Source: an uncultured Lachnospiraceae bacterium (lineage in GTDB: Bacteria > Bacillota > Clostridia > Lachnospirales > Lachnospiraceae). Taken from it: a stretch of DNA of 64,000 bases. The stretch spans positions 40,021-104,020 of the forward strand of contig CATKXY010000010.1 of assembly GCA_949840915.1 (NCBI GenBank), in the 5' to 3' direction. The position numbers and the translations under genes were made by a program. A model generated the notes under the pieces. The model made no database searches and was not told the origin of the DNA. It saw only the letters and a program-made list of their open reading frames with translations. Positions 52,314 through 61,304 of this stretch are shown here, one piece after another; within the stretch, counting starts at the first letter, position 1; every line of letters begins with the position of its first letter.

Positions 52314-54365
52314 TCAAATTTCACCTTTTTCCAGCATATCGTCTATGGTGCGTTTCAGCACGCCGATGGCTTCGACAATGCCTACACCTTCCATCTGACA
52401 GGCCGCAACATTCAAATGTCCTCCGCCTCCCATGCGCTCCATGACAATCTGTACATTCACCTCGTCAATAGAACGGGCGCTGACATATATCTTCCCCTGG
52501 TAATCCGTCAGCACAAAACTGGCCTTGATTCCCTTGATATTCAACAGCTCGTTGGCCGCCTGAGCACCGATTACCGTAGGACTCGGCAGATCCTCCGCCA
52601 TACAGATAGAGATGGCAAAATACTGTTTATAGATCTCAGCCTGACTCACCGCGTCCGCTCTGGCTTTATACTCCTGGGCGTCCTCGCGGAACATCTTGCG
52701 CACTCTGGCCACATCCGCACCGTTTCTGCGCAGGAAAGCAGCCGCCTCAAAAGTACGCACGCCTGTCTTGGTCACAAAGTTGTTGGTATCCACCATTATG
52801 CCCGAGTACATACAGTCTGCCTCCTCGGGACGGATCTTGATGTTATCATAAGTATACTGCAGAATCTCAGACACCATCTCGCAGGCAGAGGATGCATAGG
52901 GCTCCACATAGGACAGCGTAGCGTTCTCGATCGTCTCGGTGCCCTGTCTGTGGTGGTCCAGCACCACGATAGATTTACAGTAGCGCAGCAGCTCCGAGCA
53001 CTCTGTAATAGAGGGCTTATTGACATCCACCACCACCAGGACCGCATTGCTGCCCGCCATCTCGATAGCCTCCTGTCCGGTAATGATCATATCTTCATCA
53101 TACTCCGGATTCTCTTTAAACAGATCCACAAGAGGCTGTATGGCTGTGGTAGCCTCGTCCAGCACAATATGGCATTTGCGTCCCAGAGTTGTGGCGATGC
53201 GGTAAATGCCCACCGCAGAACCAAAACTGTCCACATCCGGCATCCGGTGCCCCATCACCAGCACCTTGTCCTTTCCGGTGATGATCTCCCGCAGCGCATG
53301 CGCCTTGACACGGGCCTTGACACGGGTATTCTTCTCCACCTGCTGACTCTTGCCGCCGTAATAAGTGATACTCTCCGGCGTCTTGATCACCGCCTGATCG
53401 CCGCCCCGTCCCAATGCCAGATCAATCGCGTTTCTGGAAAACTCGTAATTCTGCGCATAGGTGAGGCCGTCCAGTCCCACGCCGATACTGATCGTCACCG
53501 CCATCTCATTTCCGATATTGACGGTTTTGACCTCTTCCAGCAAATCAAAACGGCTCTCCTGCAGCTGGGCGATCGCCTTCTTGCGCAGGATCACCAGATA
53601 CTTGTCCTTCTCCAGCTTCTTGCTGATTCCGTCCAGGGCAGAAATATATTTGTTGACCTTCCTGTCAATCAACGCGATGAGCAGAGAACGCCTGACTTCC
53701 TCAACGCTCTCCAGCGCTTCCTCATAATTATCCAGATAGATCATGCCCACTGCCAGACTCTGATCATCCACTTCCTTCAACGCAATATGCAGAGCCGTCT
53801 CATCAAACAGATACAGCGCGATGAGATAACCGTTGTAGCCCTCCGCATTGATCATATCGCTGTGCGCTGCCATTTCCTTCAGGGAAATCTTTTTCAGCTT
53901 CACCACATACTCGCAGTCCTCATGCTCCAGCTCGTACTGAGCCTCATCCACCCCCGAATCATCGGGAAGCCTGTCCCTCGTGAGAGAGGGAAACAGTCCG
54001 GTAATGGACTTATTATAGCCCTTGGGCTGGTGGATCACATTCTCAAAAGCAATGTTTGTCCAGATCACCTTTCCTGCGTCGTCCAGAAGCGCATAAGGCA
54101 CTTCCATATCCCGCAGAAGCTTTCTCTGGATCTGCCCGTATTCTGTGGCAAAGCTGATGAGCTCGTTCATAATGACAGGCTTGTTATAAAAATACATCGT
54201 CAGCGTTACCGCAAAATAGAATAAAGCAAAAAATCCCAGAAGCAGACCTGCGCGATAATCGATCATGCAGATAGCCGCATCCACGGCGCAGAGCAAAACT
54301 CCCAGATAAATGCTGAATTGTATGTAGGTCTTGATTCGGCCTTTCAGACGAATACGTTTCTTCAT
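52314..54365 (-). CDS. gdpP: GdpP-like DHH phosphodiesterase (c-di-AMP)
   Basis: Two N-terminal TMs, PAS, degenerate GGDEF, DHH (GHRMPDVDSFGSAVG, VLDHHRQG), DHHA1 (GGGGHLNVAACQ); gdpP-rplI-dnaB synteny. Confidence 0.95.
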   Translation of the reverse strand: MKKRIRLKGRIKTYIQFSIYLGVLLCAVDAAICMIDYRAGLLLGFFALFYFAVTLTMYFYNKPVIMNELISFATEYGQIQRKLLRDMEVPYALLDDAGKVIWTNIAFENVIHQPKGYNKSITGLFPSLTRDRLPDDSGVDEAQYELEHEDCEYVVKLKKISLKEMAAHSDMINAEGYNGYLIALYLFDETALHIALKEVDDQSLAVGMIYLDNYEEALESVEEVRRSLLIALIDRKVNKYISALDGISKKLEKDKYLVILRKKAIAQLQESRFDLLEEVKTVNIGNEMAVTISIGVGLDGLTYAQNYEFSRNAIDLALGRGGDQAVIKTPESITYYGGKSQQVEKNTRVKARVKAHALREIITGKDKVLVMGHRMPDVDSFGSAVGIYRIATTLGRKCHIVLDEATTAIQPLVDLFKENPEYDEDMIITGQEAIEMAGSNAVLVVVDVNKPSITECSELLRYCKSIVVLDHHRQGTETIENATLSYVEPYASSACEMVSEILQYTYDNIKIRPEEADCMYSGIMVDTNNFVTKTGVRTFEAAAFLRRNGADVARVRKMFREDAQEYKARADAVSQAEIYKQYFAISICMAEDLPSPTVIGAQAANELLNIKGIKASFVLTDYQGKIYVSARSIDEVNVQIVMERMGGGGHLNVAACQMEGVGIVEAIGVLKRTIDDMLEKGEI

Positions 54366-54694
54366 GTAGACTCCCCTATATCTATTACAGGAACCGCCGC
54401 GCGCACCCTGTGATCGTGTACCTGCTGCAGGAACCGCGGGCGCCGGTCTTATAATCATGTATCGCAGATCAAGCATTCTACCCTTACCGTACATTATAAC
54501 AGAGATTACGCCGGGATGCTACCACTTAATTTGTCGGAATTTAAAATGTTATGTTGTAATCGCAGAGAAAATCACGTTTCACAAAGCCGCAACCGTATTT
54601 TACCATACTAAAAAAGGTGCGCTAAAACAGCGGGGTCGCCCCCGCTGTCCGCAAATCCGCTCTTAAATTCAATCTCCCCGGCCATCCGGCCCTG

Positions 54695-57600
54695 CTACAG
54701 ATAATCCTGCGACCATTCTCCTTCGCCCTCTGTAGCACCGGAAGTTTTAATATCAGCCCCGTCTTTTACGAGAGACCATTTTACGAAATTACCCGGAATA
54801 ATATTCTCCGTCCGGAACTGCTCTGCGCTGCCCTGCCCGGCAGTCACCATGACTGTGCCTTCCTTGAGGCCTGCCAGCGCGTCTGCTTTGTCCACCTGAC
54901 TGACAATAAAATACCCTTTGTCGCCTGTTTTGACTTCGCCGTTTACCGTAATTGTCTTCCCTGTCAGAAGCCTGAATTCTGCGGCTTTCTCTGCCGTCTC
55001 CGACGCGGCTGCCAGAGTGAGCGTCTCGACTGTCATACCGGCGTTTCCTCGTATCACTGCACTTTCCGATACCGTGAGCTCACAGGCTCCCGTCACTGCT
55101 CCTGCAATATCCACCTGACCCTCCAGCGTCACCGCCGTACCGGCGGGTGCATTCAGGGTGTTGATTCCCGTATTATACAGCCACAGGGAAGCTCCGTTTT
55201 TCAAGATCATCCCGGGACCCGCAGCCGTCCTGTTGTCCAGCTTCACATTGCGCACTTCCAGGCTGCTGCCGTCAAGCGTCACGGAACCGGAGAGTGCAAG
55301 TGTGCGCTGTTCTCCTCCCGCCCCGCAAAGCACCAGATGCTTTCCTTTGGCAGGCTGGGTAAACACGCCCGCGGAGGGTACATCCTTCTCCAGACGAAGC
55401 ACAAACTCCATGGACGGCAAACTGTTGATATAGTCTATGGCATCATTGATTCTCACAAAACCGGCCTGCCCCGCAGCGGACGCGGCAATACAGCTCTCAT
55501 AGTCCAGCGTATCGGCAAACACGGTCACAATCGGCGCTCCAAGCTTTACCGTCGTACCGTCCCGATAGAGCGCGTAGTCGGTGGCCTGCGCCATCTGCAG
55601 CCTGCTGACATTGACCTTCGGCGCGTTTGTCAAAATCTTCTGTCCCTCAACATATGCCTGCGCCTGCCCGCCCTTGAGCGGGTTCAGCACAAGTCTCGTT
55701 CCATCCCCGGTAATGTCTCCCTTGATGGTGACGCTCTTCGCCAGATCATAGGTCAGCATATTCCCCTGTTCCGGACACACCTCTGTCACAACAATACTTC
55801 CGGTCACCTGAAGCGGACTGCCAAGCACAAGCTTTACCGTCTTGAGATTTCCGCTCAGCCGCTGCTGCGTCCCTGATGTCAGCTCCAGGCAGGAACCGGT
55901 GCTGCCTGTTACGCTCCCCAGATTGTCTATCGCTCCATCCGCCGGAACAGTCAGCGTATATTTCGAAATATTTGCCGTAATCACAAGCGCGTTGTCATCT
56001 CTGTCATTCTTCACCTTGCGCAGCACGTTCTCAAACGTCACGTTTCCTGTCAGCTTGAGATTGCCGGTTGTGCGGATGCGCTGTCCGGTAAAGGTAAGGT
56101 CCTTATAGCTTCCCGCTCCGGGAAGCGGTAAAGCTCCCTTAACAAAAGTCTCCTCCCTCACGTCCAGCCGGTAGGACGCTCCGGCATCCCTGCGCCTTGT
56201 GATCTCTGTCTTGGCGTCCGCCAAAGAGGCATATTCCCCCAGACTGATCTCTCCGCTCTCCGAGATGTGATACAGTGTGATCGGTGTGACCAGAGTCCCC
56301 TGCACCTTTAGCGCATTGCCCTTGCGGTACAGATCGAGCTCCCGTTCCTCATGATCCAAAAGCCGATACTGGGTAGCGTAGCTGCTGCCGGTCACGGTGA
56401 TCAGCGTGGTTCCCTGAGCGAGAGTGATTCGATTGTCAGATTTATCCCGCATTTTGACCGTGATACGGTCATTGCTCTGCAGCACCGTATCTTTGATAGA
56501 CGCTTTCTTTTTCTGTGTCAAAACCAGCGTTACATGCTCATCCGCATCCAGTGTCTTCTTCACGGTAAGATTCCCGCCAGCCTGCAGAAAAGCCCCTTTA
56601 CCCATGACAAGCGTACCCGCCGTCACCGCCCCGGCGGCAGTCAGTCCGGTATCCTCCGCCAGTGTCAGCTTCCAGCTTGCGCCGGAGACCGCTGCCACGC
56701 TCAGACTGACATTTGCCCCCAGGTTTAAATCCGCTGTCAGAGTGGCGTTTCCCGTAGCCATGAGCTGCACCCGACGCCCCTCCGCACCGTTTTCAATCTT
56801 AAGGCCCGCATACTTTCCTTTGCCGGGCATGGTCAGCGCTCCGGTCACCGCAAAATCATCCAAGAGTACCACCCGATAACTCATACTCTTCTGTTTACGG
56901 GTGTTGATCTGCGCGGTCATATCACTCCACTGCGCATAGACCCCCAGAAACTCATCTTCCGCATAGAGCTGTAAAATCTCTGCTCCCACATAGATGGCGC
57001 CGCTCTTTTTATAACAGATCTGTTTCTCCCCAAAAACGGCAAACTGCTCCGCCCGGGCCTTGGAAACTGTTAACAGCTTGGTCCCCGCCATAAAATACCG
57101 CTCGCTGACCTCACCATCGTCCTCTGCATATTGTCTCAAATTCAGCACACCGCTCACCGTACCGCTGATCTTTACTTTTGGAAATGCTCCCTGTCCAGGA
57201 TAGATAAGCGTTCCCTTCTCTGCGGCCGTCACATTGGTAACAGTAAAATTTTTTCCGGGCGCCAGAAAGACACTGCCCTGTTCCAGATTCAGATTCGCAA
57301 TGCCTGTCATTTGATTATTCAGCGTCAGGCTTCCCTGTACCGTCACATTCTTGAAGGTCTGCACAACTCCCTGTACTTCAATATCGCCCTCCAGCACCAG
57401 ACTGCCCGAGGAGCTTCCTTTGACCGCACCCAGATTTCTTGTACTCTTCAGTGTCAGCGGCTTTCCCTTGGTATTGATGTTCACCGGATGATTGCTGCCG
57501 TTGACAGCTAACAGGGCAGGCTCGACGGTCAGAGCCGTGGCCAGATTGACCGTACTGCCGGAAAAGGTGAGTACATTGCCATCCTGAGCCGGCTTCAGCG

Positions 57601-58015
57601 TAAGCCTTGCCGCCTTGGACGGCATGGCTGTGCCGATCATCGCGTCCTCATCCACTGTCACTGTATATTCCTGTGATTTATCGCCTGACGCTTTAAATGC
57701 GGCAAGCAGATCGTTCCAGTCCTTGTACGCGCCAAACTCTACGCCATGGCTGTCCGTCACCCGAAACATGATTTCTTCGGTCTGAATATCATTGCCGCTC
57801 ACACTCTCGTCGCCCGAATGTGTTCCCTGACTGTCTGCTTCCGTTAGATCCGTTATGTCCGTACCGTCGCCCATCTGCATATCTTCCGCGTCCAAACTGC
57901 CCGCATCTATATCCCATATATTGCTCTCCGCAGAACTGACAAACGTCATGGACAAGATCAGCGCAAACGACAATACCCATGCCAGTGTCCGCCCTATTAC
58001 TCTATTTTGTATCAT
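54695..58015 (-). CDS. Large secreted protein built of about four diverged ~250-aa modules
   Basis: Signal peptide (LAWVLSFALILSMTFVSSAES); recurrent E-LG-YA-W-D--..YR-------V-GAL-MPGKGKY--L; no TM or LPXTG at C-terminus. Confidence 0.85.
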   Translation of the reverse strand: MIQNRVIGRTLAWVLSFALILSMTFVSSAESNIWDIDAGSLDAEDMQMGDGTDITDLTEADSQGTHSGDESVSGNDIQTEEIMFRVTDSHGVEFGAYKDWNDLLAAFKASGDKSQEYTVTVDEDAMIGTAMPSKAARLTLKPAQDGNVLTFSGSTVNLATALTVEPALLAVNGSNHPVNINTKGKPLTLKSTRNLGAVKGSSSGSLVLEGDIEVQGVVQTFKNVTVQGSLTLNNQMTGIANLNLEQGSVFLAPGKNFTVTNVTAAEKGTLIYPGQGAFPKVKISGTVSGVLNLRQYAEDDGEVSERYFMAGTKLLTVSKARAEQFAVFGEKQICYKKSGAIYVGAEILQLYAEDEFLGVYAQWSDMTAQINTRKQKSMSYRVVLLDDFAVTGALTMPGKGKYAGLKIENGAEGRRVQLMATGNATLTADLNLGANVSLSVAAVSGASWKLTLAEDTGLTAAGAVTAGTLVMGKGAFLQAGGNLTVKKTLDADEHVTLVLTQKKKASIKDTVLQSNDRITVKMRDKSDNRITLAQGTTLITVTGSSYATQYRLLDHEERELDLYRKGNALKVQGTLVTPITLYHISESGEISLGEYASLADAKTEITRRRDAGASYRLDVREETFVKGALPLPGAGSYKDLTFTGQRIRTTGNLKLTGNVTFENVLRKVKNDRDDNALVITANISKYTLTVPADGAIDNLGSVTGSTGSCLELTSGTQQRLSGNLKTVKLVLGSPLQVTGSIVVTEVCPEQGNMLTYDLAKSVTIKGDITGDGTRLVLNPLKGGQAQAYVEGQKILTNAPKVNVSRLQMAQATDYALYRDGTTVKLGAPIVTVFADTLDYESCIAASAAGQAGFVRINDAIDYINSLPSMEFVLRLEKDVPSAGVFTQPAKGKHLVLCGAGGEQRTLALSGSVTLDGSSLEVRNVKLDNRTAAGPGMILKNGASLWLYNTGINTLNAPAGTAVTLEGQVDIAGAVTGACELTVSESAVIRGNAGMTVETLTLAAASETAEKAAEFRLLTGKTITVNGEVKTGDKGYFIVSQVDKADALAGLKEGTVMVTAGQGSAEQFRTENIIPGNFVKWSLVKDGADIKTSGATEGEGEWSQDYL

Positions 58016-58140
58016 TGCTTTTTCACTCCAATTGTAAAATTTAATTTCGGTTTATATAATTGATTTTATCTTTTTTATGTATAAAAAGCAATGCTTTCTG
58101 CGAAACACCATACATTTCCAAGCGCCGATTCCCGAATAGC

Positions 58141-58172
58141 AAAAGGCCGATCATCCGTAAGGACGACCGGCC
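58141..58172 (-). terminator. Terminator after rpsF-ssb-rpsR
   Basis: Minus strand GGCCGGTCGTCC-ttac-GGATGATCGGCCTTTT. Confidence 0.75.
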
Positions 58173-58190
58173 GATTCAGCTTATTCTAAA

Positions 58191-58454
58191 TTAATCCTGA
58201 ACATACGGCATCAATGCAACGTGACGCGCTCTCTTGATTGCAACGGTCAGCGCTCTCTGATGCTTTGCGCAATTGCCGGTGATACGGCGGGGAAGAATCT
58301 TTCCTCTCTCGGAAATGTACTTCTTCAGCTTTGCGGTATCCTTGTAATCAATCACATTATCTTTGCCGCAAAATACACAGACTTTCTTTCTTCTGCGCAT
58401 TCCGCCTTTTCTTCTCATAGGAGAATCGGATTTCTCTGCTTTATTGTAAGCCAT
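58191..58454 (-). CDS. rpsR: 30S ribosomal protein S18
   Basis: [62 protein letters not shown]. Confidence 0.98.
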   Translation of the reverse strand: MAYNKAEKSDSPMRRKGGMRRRKKVCVFCGKDNVIDYKDTAKLKKYISERGKILPRRITGNCAKHQRALTVAIKRARHVALMPYVQD

Positions 58455-58481
58455 GTTATTACCTCCTTTTAAAATCGAAAC

Positions 58482-58949
58482 CTAGTTAAACGGTAATTCC
58501 TCGTCTATGCCGTCAGGGATGTTCATGAAACCGTCGCCTGCGCCGGATGCCGGGGCAGGTGTACCGCCGCCAAAGCCTCCGCCGTTTCCGTAACCGCCGT
58601 TAAATCCGCCTTCATTCTGGGATGCGGCATTCTTGCTCTCTGCAAACTCAATCTCATCCACCATAACGCGGACACTGTATACCATCTGCCCGTCCTTGTT
58701 GGTGTAATTATCATTCTGAACACGACCGCTCAGAACAATCTTGGTTCCCTTGTGCAGATAACGCTCAATAAACTCTGCCTGTTTGCCAAATGCAGTACAG
58801 TTAAAGAAATCCGCGTCCGGCTCCCCGTCACGCTTGAATCTTCTGTCCACAGCGATGGAGAATCTCGCTACCGCCGTCTGGCTGGCTCCCTGCGAATATC
58901 TAACCTCGGGATCTCTGGTCAAACGTCCCATAAGAATTACTTTATTCAT
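58482..58949 (-). CDS. ssb: Single-stranded DNA-binding protein
   Basis: MNKVILMGRLTRDPEVRYSQ; acidic tail DGIDEELPFN. Confidence 0.97.
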   Translation of the reverse strand: MNKVILMGRLTRDPEVRYSQGASQTAVARFSIAVDRRFKRDGEPDADFFNCTAFGKQAEFIERYLHKGTKIVLSGRVQNDNYTNKDGQMVYSVRVMVDEIEFAESKNAASQNEGGFNGGYGNGGGFGGGTPAPASGAGDGFMNIPDGIDEELPFN

Positions 58950-58967
58950 AATTGTTTCTCGCTTTCT

Positions 58968-59258
58968 CTATGCCTCGTCCTGTCTAACGCACAAGAATCT
59001 GATGACATTGTCCATGATGCGGATACGGCTCTCAATCTCTGCGGGAGCTGTACTCTCAGCCTCAAATCTGATGAAATAGTAGAAAGCTTCCTTCATCTTC
59101 TGAACTTCGTAGGCAAGTCTCTTCTTGCCCCACTCGTCCACCTCTGTGATGGTACCGCCGAATCTCTCAACAAGAGCCTTGCACTTATCTACAACTGCAG
59201 CTCTCTCATCATCTTCGATCTTAGCGCTAACCACAACGGCTAATTCATACTTGTTCAT
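58968..59258 (-). CDS. rpsF: 30S ribosomal protein S6
   Basis: MNKYELAVVVSAKIEDDER...GKKRLAYEVQKMKEAFYYFIRFEAE. Confidence 0.97.
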   Translation of the reverse strand: MNKYELAVVVSAKIEDDERAAVVDKCKALVERFGGTITEVDEWGKKRLAYEVQKMKEAFYYFIRFEAESTAPAEIESRIRIMDNVIRFLCVRQDEA

Positions 59259-59365
59259 GCTTTGTTACCTCCTTTTGGTCTCTGGCCCACCTCTGTGTGT
59301 GAGCAAGGAAATTAGTATATCACGAAGATTTATATTAGCATGAAACCCCAATAAATGCAAGCATT

Positions 59366-59539
59366 TTACAGAATTTGCTTAATATTTTTTTCAAGCAGTC
59401 TGCGGGCAATCATGATCTGATGACCGCATCCTCTGCATTTCAACCGAAAATCCGCGCCCACACGAAGCACCTCCCATTCGCTGCTCCCACAGGGATGCTG
59501 CTTCTTCAGCTTTAAAACATCTCCTACATGGATATCCAT
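59366..59539 (-). CDS. DUF951 protein
   Basis: MDIHVGDVLKLKKQHPCGSSEWEVLRVGADFRLKCRGCGHQIMIAR. Confidence 0.9.
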   Translation of the reverse strand: MDIHVGDVLKLKKQHPCGSSEWEVLRVGADFRLKCRGCGHQIMIARRLLEKNIKQIL

Positions 59540-59554
59540 CAAAATCACTCCTTC

Positions 59555-60412
59555 TCACAAATTTCCCACGCAAAAATCCTTCGCCATGCCGAAAAACTCA
59601 CGCAAAAGATTGTTAGGCAGCATAGTCGGATGGGAATCCGCCGCCAGCCCCTCCACATGGACATATCCCTTCTTCTGAGCAATCTTCATAGCTCGGTACA
59701 GATGAAAATTGTTGGTCACGATTACCACCCGGTCCTGTGTCCTGTCTAAGAGCTCCGCACTAAATTCCAGATTTTCACCGGTGTCGGTAGAAGCGTCCTC
59801 CTGCAGGATTCTCTCCGGCTCAATGCCCGCAGCCTCCAGATACCCGGCCATACCCGCGGCTTCGGATATCGGTTCGTCACTGCCCTGCCCGCCGGATACA
59901 ATCACCTTGGCATCCGGATTATCTTTAAGATATGCCAGCGCCGCATCCAGCCGCTTTGCCAACACATAACTGGGACCTTTGCTTTTCCACTGCGCCCCCA
60001 GAACAATCACAACATCCGCTCCCGGCTCTGCATGCTGTCCGAATCCGCCAAGGATCAATCCCTCCACAAATACAAATAACAGCATGCCTGACACCATGAC
60101 CGTCAAAAAGCCCCTTCTGAGAAGTTTCGGAATGCGCTCCGAGCATTCGGGACAGAAAAACAAAAATGACATTCCCGTCAGTGCCAGAGCCATCACACCC
60201 CAGATCAGAAAGAACAGGGTTCCGTATCCCATAAAAAACATTATGCTCAGACAATATAGCATACAGAGGACTGCCAGTGCTCCCGTCACCACTCCCACCG
60301 CAATTCTGCCTCCGGATAATCTCCTTCTCCCTCTTCTGTCCAGCCGGATAATCTTTCTGGTCTGTTCAAAGGGTATTAAATTAGTCTCTTTTCTCCGCTT
60401 TCGTATTTTCAT
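59555..60412 (-). CDS. YdcF/DUF218-family membrane protein
   Basis: TM segments then DVVIVLGAQWKSKGPSYVLAKRLDAAL..VIVSGGQGSDEPISEA..SEDAST. Confidence 0.9.
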   Translation of the reverse strand: MKIRKRRKETNLIPFEQTRKIIRLDRRGRRRLSGGRIAVGVVTGALAVLCMLYCLSIMFFMGYGTLFFLIWGVMALALTGMSFLFFCPECSERIPKLLRRGFLTVMVSGMLLFVFVEGLILGGFGQHAEPGADVVIVLGAQWKSKGPSYVLAKRLDAALAYLKDNPDAKVIVSGGQGSDEPISEAAGMAGYLEAAGIEPERILQEDASTDTGENLEFSAELLDRTQDRVVIVTNNFHLYRAMKIAQKKGYVHVEGLAADSHPTMLPNNLLREFFGMAKDFCVGNL

Positions 60413-60563
60413 AACAACAATATAGCATAGAAAACCTTTGGTTCTCAATAAAACCTTTCTTAAGATTTTATAATATGATATAATTAATTTCCAAAGAATG
60501 CCTGTATAATATGTGAAGATATCAGAATTCAGGAATTATTTTTCCGGAAAGGAAGGGACTGTC

Positions 60564-61292
60564 ATGACGGAAGCAGTACAGGAATTGAACCGCATTATCC
60601 AAAAATATGACAACATTGTCTTTTTCGGGGGCGCCGGTGTATCCACCGAGAGCGGTATACCCGATTTTCGCAGCGTCGACGGACTGTATCATCAGGAGTA
60701 CGATTATCCGCCGGAGACCATCTTAAGCCACAGCTTTTACCGGGCAAAGCCGGAGGAATTTTTCCGCTTCTACCGCAAAAAAATGCTTTTTACCGATGCC
60801 GGGCCAAACGCTGCCCACAGAAAGCTGGCCGAACTGGAAAGCCTGGGCAAAGTACGCGCGGTAGTGACCCAGAACATAGACGGTCTGCATCAGGCGGCAG
60901 GCAGCAAAGTCGTTCTGGAGCTTCACGGTTCCGTGCTCAGAAACTATTGTGAAAAATGTCATGCCTTTTATGATGTAAATTACATCATCCACAGCCCGGG
61001 CGTACCCGTCTGCGAGAAATGCGGCGGAGCCGTCAAACCGGACGTAGTGCTGTATGAGGAAGGCTTGGACGATCAGATATTAAAAGATGCAGTGAGCTGC
61101 ATCCGTGCGGCTCAGGTGTTGATCATCGGCGGAACCTCTCTGGCCGTCTATCCGGCCGCCGGTCTGATAGACTATTTTAAAGGAGAAAAACTGGTCGTGA
61201 TCAACAAGGCTCCCACACCCAGGGATCAATATGCCGATCTGCTGATCCAGCAGCCTATCGGAGAGGTGTTTTCACAAATAGAGACCGTTTGA
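60564..61292 (+). CDS. NAD-dependent protein deacylase (sirtuin)
   Basis: FFGGAGVSTESGIPDFRS; TQNIDGLHQAAGSKVVLELHGS; CEKC..CEKCGG. Confidence 0.96.
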   Translation: MTEAVQELNRIIQKYDNIVFFGGAGVSTESGIPDFRSVDGLYHQEYDYPPETILSHSFYRAKPEEFFRFYRKKMLFTDAGPNAAHRKLAELESLGKVRAVVTQNIDGLHQAAGSKVVLELHGSVLRNYCEKCHAFYDVNYIIHSPGVPVCEKCGGAVKPDVVLYEEGLDDQILKDAVSCIRAAQVLIIGGTSLAVYPAAGLIDYFKGEKLVVINKAPTPRDQYADLLIQQPIGEVFSQIETV

Positions 61293-61304
61293 TCCTTTGA
61301 TATT

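Noticed and set aside
52416-54224. 602-aa plus-strand ORF opposite gdpP
   Set aside because: Antisense shadow with biased His/Arg/Leu composition; gdpP reading frame is clear.
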